DNA from: Takakia lepidozioides
Taxonomy: Eukaryota > Streptophyta > Takakiopsida > Takakiales > Takakiaceae
NCBI GenBank assembly: GCA_030704615.1
Contig: CM060731.1
Location: 34,162,001 to 34,226,000, forward strand
Direction: 5' to 3'
Length of the DNA: 64,000 nucleotides
Of the stretch, positions 56,610-64,000 are shown in pieces (the first letter of the stretch is position 1; each line of letters opens with the position of its first letter). Both the position numbers and the translations under genes were made by a program. The notes beneath the pieces are model-generated. The model did not search any database. It worked only from the letters and a program-made list of their open reading frames with translations, and was not told the DNA's origin.

Positions 56610-59418
56610 ATGCCAGGGTTGGCATGCAATGCGTGTAACGTGGAGTTTGCTGAGGAGGGAGCGCAGAAGCAGCACTACCGCTCGGAATGGCACCGCTACA
56701 ATCTTCGCCGCAAGGTAAAAGCCACGCTCATGCTGTCAAATTTAGGAAATTGAAGATGGCACTTCAGTCACTTTGGTTCCTGGTCCAGAAAGCTACAGTC
56801 ATGTGCTCGAGCACGTATGTAGAGAAGGTTGCACAGATGCAGCCTTCATAAGGGCATGCAAGTATAGCAAGGAATCCCAGTCAGTCTACATATCACGAAA
56901 GCAGCCCCGAAAAGACCTGTGCTTGCCATGCAGTGTGGACTGCTAGAACATGCGTTATCTAGACCCGTACATACTTGTGACATTTGTTTAATTGGCAGGT
57001 CGCAGGAGTTCCTGGTGTGACAGAGGGACTGTTTAATTTGCGGTTGGAGGCGTTGGCAGCGGAGAAGAAGAAGACGGAGGGGGAGAAGTTACTTTACAAG
57101 TGCTCCATGTGCGGCAAGGAATATAGCACTGCCAAGGCCCATGCTCAACATCTTCAGTCAAAGCTTCATGCCAACCGAGCATCAAGCCTCGATGCCCCTT
57201 CAGATGCAGGTACAGGCCTGATCGTCTTCTCAACTCCTTTATTAAGGTTTATAGATATTTTACTGAATTGTGCGGGTAATTGTTGTATTGCATGTGACTA
57301 AGAATTTTGAGCCAGGATATCCCCGCATTGTATCTGTTGGGGGGCACCTATGAAGTGTTGCTTTGCAAGTAGGAACCTGTTGCTGACTGCTTCTTTCCCT
57401 ACTTGCTTGCAACCTCTTCTCCAGGTATTGCTGTGATTCGTCCAGCACCTCCTCGACCTACAGTTAGTGACAGGGATGGAAATGGCAGCCTGAATGGGCA
57501 GATGATAATGGAAGAAGAGAGTGACAGCGGTACCAGCGATGTGGAGTGGGAGGAAGTTGATGCAGAAGATATGAGTGACAGCGAATCCATTGAAGAAATT
57601 AGAGCTGATGGTGATGGTGATAGGTCAAGGGGAGAAGAATTAGAAGAGTGGGATTCAAGCCGTTGCTTTTTCTGTGATGCCAAATCGGCTGATGGAAGTA
57701 TTGAGAGTTGCGTGGAGCACATGCACAAAGTGCACGGCTTCTTCATTCCTGATTCTGAGTACTTGAAAGATCCAAGTGGCATGTTAAGCTACCTCAGTCT
57801 CAAGGTATGTTGATTCAGGGTGCAGGAAAGTCTTGATTGGTGTATGCTACTCTTTGTAACCTTTATATCATATCTGAAGGTGTCCCAGAGCTGGTGCCCA
57901 CCCCAACTACTCAGTCCTGATGTCCAAAGGAACTTGTCTCTGCTGAGTACAGGTTACCCGTGGGTTTATGTGCCTCTACTGTGATGATCGAGGGAAGCAG
58001 TTTCAGAGTGTAGAGGCAGTGCGTAAGCACATGGAGGGAAAGAGCCATTGCAAGCTGCGCTATGGTGATGGTGAAGGCGCTGCTGAAGAGGAACTTGAAG
58101 AATATTATGACTTCAGCAGCAGGTACTTTTGGTTTATGATGTCTTTTGCCAAAAGGTCTTTGATGCCTTGATCAGTGTGTGGTGGTAATTGCCGGAAGGT
58201 GGAATCACCTTAATACCGAAAGCTGGTCCGGCTTAGAGATGACAACCCTGGTTGAGCAATGTCTTTCCTTCCGAGCATTGTTAGTTTGTCGTCATACATT
58301 GAGGCAGGAAACCAATTCAACGGGGAGGAAAATAATTTGCTGGGCATATTATGTACTTGTTGCAGTCACAAATTTGTTAGTGGTTTGTGCATGTAGCCCA
58401 GAGCACTGTGGGTTAGACATCTGCATCAGTCTGAGGCAATTGTTGGATATGAATGAAGATGCTTTGTGGTACAATATTTGAAATCCACATCCTAGGGGTT
58501 AGATGTCATCTTCGCTCTATCACTGCCACCATTCTTATGGTCGACCAAGGGTATGATGGACCTGTAGTTTGCAACCATTAGATAGCATCACCTTAGTTAT
58601 CATGGGAATGCCAAAGCACCTAGAAGTAGGCTGATAATGGATGCTGCATGCAATGGAACAGTCGTGTGTATTCAGGGTTGAGATCATCACTTTCTGTATA
58701 CCATAGTACTACCGAATGACTGAAGTAGTCATGTGATGACCATGAAGACCTTGGTTTTGGAAATGGGTCTCCAACCAGGAGTAATACCCAGGTATTCTGA
58801 TTGCGGGCACTGTTCGATCTTAGTATGGCATGTTGTCTTATGTCATGTGATTGGTGAACTGTTTCAGCTACATGAGTTCCGACGGGTCACAGATGGTGGC
58901 AGTGCAAGAGACTGCTGAGGCCCCTGTTGCACTGGCACGTGGAGGACTAGAGCTTGTGGTGAGGGGCAATGCTGCTGATGGTAAGGCGACGAAGACAATT
59001 GGGTCAAGGGAGCTCCTACGATACTATCGTCAACGTCCCCGTCCTTCAGATAACCACGATGGTCTTCTTGTAAATGCTCTTGTTTCGAGGTGAGTGTGAC
59101 ATGGTGTTTGTAGATGACATTGCACTCTTTGCTCTCCATTACGTGGAAATCAAACGAATGGGAAGTTAATGTGTTTTCCAGCTGCTCATCTTCTTTTGTG
59201 AATTTATTTGGTGCTGTATTGGAATAGTGCAATTTGACAGTTCAAAGTGCAACAGGTATCGGAGCATGGGGCTGGCTACACGAGAACTGGAACGCAGGCA
59301 GGGTACCAAGACAGAGGAGATGCGTAAACTGCCTGCTAATAGGGCAGAGGTGTTCCGCACGAAGGTGGCCATGAAGAATAATGTCAACTGGAACTTGCCC
59401 AAAAATTGCACTCACTGA
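56610..59418 (+). CDS. REIL: Cytoplasmic 60S maturation factor REIL (REI1/ZNF622)
   Basis: REI1-like proteins help to release and recycle late pre-60S shuttling factors in the cytoplasm. Six exons, 56610-56714, 56999-57209, 57425-57804, 57953-58122, 58868-59089 and 59256-59418, give 416 residues (about 400 in Arabidopsis) with all phases agreeing. Zinc finger 1 has C6, C9, H22 and H28 (CNACNVEFAEE ... HRYNLRRKVAGVPGV). Finger 2 has C70, C73, H86 and H92. An acidic stretch (EEESDSGTSDVEWEEVDAED) separates these from the conserved CFFCDAKSADG/HMHKVHGFFIPDSEYL block. The fourth finger is CLYCDDRGKQFQ with HMEGKSH. The C-terminus, RYRSMGLATRELE then NVNWNLPKNCTH, matches the family's RYRSMGLAT...NLPKN ending. 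The start lies in agaATGcc, directly before the first finger. Confidence 0.95.
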
Positions 59419-60623
59419 AAAGCTTTCCGAAGTTTGACACTTTACCTTGGAGGCATATTGGGAATAATTGTGTATCGATAACACATCTACTCTTACAAGG
59501 TTTAGCAGAAGTAAAATGTACGATCAGCTGAGCCATTTTTCAGGGACTGAGATTGTTCGACTGTTCCTTTCAGCAGTCTTGCTTGCCTTTTGACATCATG
59601 ATGATATCCTTTGAACTGATGCTTTCTAAATTTGGGCCTTCACGTATTGGAAGCCTGGAAGGACCATGGTCTCGCGAAGCCATGATGATTGACTGTAGGA
59701 ATCAAAATTGGGTCAGCGTCTAATTGACATCACAATCCGCCCTTGACAACCCAATGTAGTCAAATACAGTGACTGACACTGTAATCCTAGACCACAATGA
59801 TTGATATCTTTGTTCAGAACTTCCCTGAAAAGAATTTAGTCTGCACCATTTAATGCTCTGGACTACATCCATTACAAAGATTGGAAATTGGACTTGCAAA
59901 TCACTCCCTGTCAGACAACTGGGTTAGAATATACATCCCTTGATTCCTCCAATATTGTACAAAACGGACAAGAAAAGATTTAACAAAATGGGATAAAACT
60001 ACAAATGACTGCATTTGAGAGGTTTACCTATTTGAGAGGTTTTAGCACAAAGTGCGAGAACCCTACATTAGTGGGTTGACCACACTTGAAAGCGATTTTC
60101 ACACGTTTGTTACAGAATGGATTGCAGTTTGTTGTTGGGCAAAAGAGTCGTGTATTTCAGGAAGCCAAACAGCAAGACAATGATTCAAGCTTAGCATCGA
60201 GTTTTCACCCTTGTGTCATGACAATCCAACAGGTCCTAATCAAAGTATTCTGAAAGCCACTAAAGATAGGTAATCCCACGATCTGGTGATGTCTTTGTTT
60301 TCCTCAACACTACGACTAGTTTGAGCCTGGCAGTCAATATTGCTGACCAGCTCTTCAGAAACTGCTAAACATGTGGGAAAATAGGAAAGGGAGAGGATCT
60401 ACAAAAGGGAAAGTACCACAGGATCCTCACTGCGAACTTCAGGTAGCTGACCATGTCGAAGCTTGTCTGAATTGTCCCGAAATAGAACTCTAGTGCCCTC
60501 TTGCCTTTGCCCTGGTGCCATTGTGGGAGAGAGCATGTCAGTTCCAGAGGAAAAGAACGTTTGCCTCAGGATCTCTCGAGTATGTTACTGATCTACAATG
60601 CCCACGAGTCTTGAGCCGCCGTT
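59419..60623. other. Intergenic between convergent REIL and membrane-protein gene
   Basis: This holds both 3' UTRs. It contains the second copy of the 'gagaggttttagcacaaag' motif at 60027-60085. No coding exon is recognised. Confidence 0.45.
60027..60085 (+). repeat. LTR-edge-like motif, copy 2
   Basis: tttgagaggttttagcacaa, then 'accctacattagtgggttga'. It is the direct-oriented partner of 50166-50225, with a shorter echo 'ttgagaggtttacc' just before it. Confidence 0.5.
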
Positions 60624-63600
60624 TCAGTTATCCGCAACCATTGCTCCAACTTTTTCTCCTGGTGAACTTCCCGAATTAGTTACTCCCTCCTTTTCCTCCT
60701 CCTCTTCTGGAACCTGCCGAAGTTCATCAGTCACATTGGAGGTAGTGGAGTTGTTCGCGTCCTGCTGCTCTGTGTCTGCATCCATGACCAACACAACACT
60801 TTTAGTTCCTGTGTACAACATTGGAGACCACAGGCTCAAATATTTTGACTAAGTCTTGTCTCCACCAACTGGAACGTGCCTCTGGACCCTTAATAGCCAC
60901 TGGTCCTGTTATGACATGGGGAACTTTTCCACCAATTATTATCTGTGCATCTGATTTTCCCCCAGACTTTTTATATCCCGAAACTCACTCTGGCAAGGCA
61001 ATGCCCCTGCCCACCCATGGCTGGGCGTCTCACCCTACGTGCAACCAATACTCACAAAGAACTCAAAGGATAATGGATCCAATGATTTATACCAGATACC
61101 AATTACAATGTGGCAATTTCAATTACCACCAGGATGAGGGAAGTTCCAGGTTGAATCATGGCCAAAAAAGGCATCTGTGTAATGGCAGTGTACACCTACA
61201 AGCCCTCTTTCTCCCTTGCTTTTCTTTTGGATGATAGAACTGTACCAGCTGCTCGATGTACATCGCCAAGATCCTTGTTGACTTTATCTTCCACCCCCGT
61301 TGATTCAGTTTGACCTCTTGAGTCTTGGGTATCTTCTGGTTTAGTTGCTGCGTCAGACAAGTTTGTCTTTGAATCTTGAACGCTCTGCTGTACAGGATTT
61401 TCCACCAAAAGAGACGTTGAGCCAACGTCCTCTGTGCCCTGTCCAATCAAGATGCTATCCCCTCCAACGGGTTTCTCTACCATCTCAGTTTCTGTCGAGT
61501 CATTTTTCACGCTTGTGTCTGCACTGTTGTCAGTTACTGTAAGCTGATTCTGCTGAGGATTTTCTCTCTCAATGTTTTCTTGAGCTGTTGCCTTCTCAGA
61601 GCCTTCTTGATGCCTGTCATCTCTCTTCTCTGCCTCCATCTGTTGTTGCAACTCACTCTCTCCCCTCTCTGCCTCATTCTTTTCCCCGTCCATTTGTCTC
61701 TCAGACACACCATCCTCCTTGACCTCCTTTGTCCCCTCAGGAGACCCCTGATCCCCCAATTTCTCCTCCAGTTGCTTTTCAGACCCAGCCTCCCCATTGC
61801 TAGACCTGCTTGACTGAGAGTCACCCTCGCTTGACAAACTCTTTGTGTTGAGGCCAAGGGAGTCTTCCGACACTGTATCAACTGAGGGTTTGTCGCTCAT
61901 GGTTTTCGGGAAATGGTCGTTGCGCAATGCATCCATAAAAGACACCTGATTATCCTCCACAACATCACTCTCTGTCTTCTGATCAACTCCAGGTTTTGTC
62001 TGAGACTCCATCATTTTGACATCAGATACCTCTGGAGTCTCTTCTATATCACTTGAAGATTGCTGGCCCTCATCCACAGGTTTTTGGTCACCACCATTAA
62101 CCATAAGATCAATTGCAACTTCCTGGCGTTCATCCACAAGAGAACTTGCTGGAGTTTCGTCAGTGTTTTCATCGTTCTTGAGCTGCATAAACTCAGTCCC
62201 AACATCACTTGGCCTGTCTGTTTTCTGACCACCACCTGACATCATTATCACAAGAAAGGCCTTAGTGAATTTGCTCTTTACATGCTAGTTCCCGTTTACC
62301 GGATTGACATCAGCAAGGGTTCATATCCCATTAGAAGAAATGTCTTATCCTCATACCATTTTCAGTAAGGTGGGTTTATAGCTGATCAGTTTAGTATGCA
62401 CTGTGGACATTATAAAAATTCTACATTTCTTTCAAGCTATCTCATGATGTGCATATTCTGTACAAGTGTGCATGGTACTGAACAAGTGAGAGCTTAGTTG
62501 TACCTACAATAGATACATGTAGAATCTGAGAAATAAGAAGAAGCTTTGCAGCCTTGAAACTGTAATCTTTAGTGCAGTCCACTCCCAATTCAGAGCTGTA
62601 GGCAGGACAGTACCCACAGATGTGGCATTTGCATCACTGCCGTCCTTCTCCTCCATGGTGATGTCCTTCTCCTCAAGGGTGATCATGTCTCTGTCTCTTT
62701 CGTCCTCAGTCTCATCATCACTCTCGTCCCCAGTTTGTTCCATCGCATGCTCCCCCACATCCACATCATCATTCTGCATCATCTCTTCTTTCTCGTTTTC
62801 TACATAGTTGCAAAGTGTAGGTTAGTACATCTCCCTCAATTTGAGGCTTCTCTTGCTGTTACAAGTACATGCTACTGCCCCAGAATACACCTAGTCTAAA
62901 CTAAGACTATTTCCATGTGAGTTAAATGCTTGGCTTCATGGCTGTAAAGATCCACATTGGATTCCTTCAGTTTCTCTTGAGGGACCTGAAATTTGAATAG
63001 CACTTCCATTTAAGAAAACGAGCACACACATATAATTTAGCGTATTGGATGTCTAAGAAAGGAGGAGATCTGATCTGGATTCATATGGCAAATGTTGGTG
63101 GAAAAGGCTACTGACTGCCACAGAAGGTGCATCACATGGAAAGGAAAAACGTCCCTACTATCCTTGCCGGCAAGCCTCTGTATAGTGAATGAAGGAAACT
63201 GATGGAATTCTGAATGGAATCGTTTCGAAACGAAGGATAAAGGTCTGCAGGGAGATGTGATTATTCAAGGGAGAATCTAGTCCTTTGCATGTCCTTCCTC
63301 GGCTCACAGTCAAAGGTTTTGTTGAGAATGGACCCTCACAAATCTCAGCCTGAATGCTGGTAATTGCTGGAGCTGAACCACCTTAGAGAATCCCAGATCT
63401 TGTAATGCACCTAATTTCTTGCATTGGGATGGGAGGGTGCCCCGTCCCTTATCTAAGAGTCCAATTGAAGCATCGCGGGCAGATGTTGGCAGCAAGCCCA
63501 AAACGTTGAGGTTGCCTTACTTATAATCTAGAGAGTGCAGATATCTCAAGACTAGTGGAAACAAGCAGTAGTCCTGACCTTTCAAAAAAACCAGTTGAAT

Positions 63601-63943
63601 GCATCAGGAGAGAAGCTGTACCTTCACCGAATTCCTTAAGAGAACTTTCGTCCCCATTCGTAGTCGCGTCCCCGTTTCCGTCACTTCGCGTCGACGTCGC
63701 CACAAGCTCAGGCTTGAACCCTTTGCGACCGAGGAGGCTGGCATCGGTGTGGTAGTTATTGGATCCGGAAAAACGAAGAATTCGCTCTTCTCCCTCATTC
63801 TCTGGTGCAGGGATTGGTTTTTGGGACTGGTTTATCTGGTAAATCACCCAGGTTAACACGACGGTAATTATAGCCATCTGAAAGACATGCTTCACTTTCA
63901 TTCCGTTGCCTTTCTGGTAGCGTTTCGAGGTGTAACGGAGCAT
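60624..63943 (-). CDS. Plant single-pass membrane protein with acidic low-complexity tail
   Basis: Four exons, 63943-63622, 62799-62614, 62235-61246 and 60808-60624, give 560 residues with consistent phase. The start MLRYTSKRYQKGNGMKVKHV, then a hydrophobic segment of about residues 20-36 (FQMAIITVVLTWVIYQI), is the hallmark of a plant family with a basic N-terminus, one membrane anchor and a long disordered tail. It is probably a type II protein of the endomembrane system. The tail is very rich in E, D, S, Q and T (DESDDETEDERDRDMITLEE; EEKLGDQGSPEGTKEVKE) and ends in PEEEEEKEGVTNSG and GAMVADN. The family has no established biochemical role that I know of. All introns are GT-AG. The gene converges on REIL. 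Confidence 0.75.
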
Positions 63944-64000
63944 GGTTGAAGCTCAGACTCCCTCCTCTGGAGAAAACATATAATCTTAAGTGCTTCCAAA
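63944..64000 (-). other. 5' UTR or promoter of the membrane-protein gene
   Basis: This is the sequence upstream of the ATG at 63943, cut by the window edge. Nothing else can be said. Confidence 0.4.

Overview
This is nuclear DNA from a green plant or streptophyte alga. The coding content is plant-typical: a DA1-family LIM peptidase, a plastid-targeted PPR protein, plant-like REIL/REI1, and a land-plant-type membrane protein. Genes are split by many GT-AG introns, some several kb long, that carry LINE and SINE debris. A large minus-strand gene ends in a CPAP/SAS-4 (TCP10) G-box, a basal-body protein kept only by lineages with flagellated cells. Together these favour a charophyte such as Chara, or a seed-free land plant with swimming sperm, over a flowering plant. 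The species cannot be fixed from sequence alone.

Layout. 1-3259: no gene; GGTAT-rich repeats and a tRNA-like SINE head. 3260-10632 (-): complete 11-exon DA1 gene, 510 codons, introns full of repeats. 10633-13500: DA1 upstream region and three copies of one tRNA-derived SINE. 13500-22000: gene-poor, partly AT-rich, with one orphan ORF and a LINE tail. About 22048-42815 (-): the giant SAS-4-like gene with at least 14 exons; two exons are 4.2 and 2.1 kb, and LINE and SINE copies sit in its introns. 44308-46680 (+): PPR gene, divergent from SAS-4. 48004-49693 (+): ribosomal protein eL42. 50.2-55.9 kb: an accessory island. It holds a pseudo-response-regulator receiver fragment, a C-rich array with repeated ACGTG cores, an unknown basic ORF joined to a broken Ty3/gypsy reverse-transcriptase fragment, and a large inverted repeat (arms about 323 bp). 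56610-59418 (+): REIL, the cytoplasmic 60S maturation factor. 60624-63943 (-): single-pass membrane protein with a long acidic tail, convergent with REIL.

The housekeeping genes do not form a pathway, although eL42 and REIL both belong to the 60S subunit. DA1 acts in ubiquitin-dependent organ-size control, PPR in organelle RNA metabolism, and SAS-4 in centriole or basal-body assembly. Gene models were built by hand from reading frame, splice signals and intron phase. DA1, PPR, eL42, REIL and the membrane protein each close with consistent phase from start to stop. The SAS-4 model is phase-consistent from 40414 down to 25877 and into the 22131 exon, but its first exons, two internal boundaries and its true end are uncertain.
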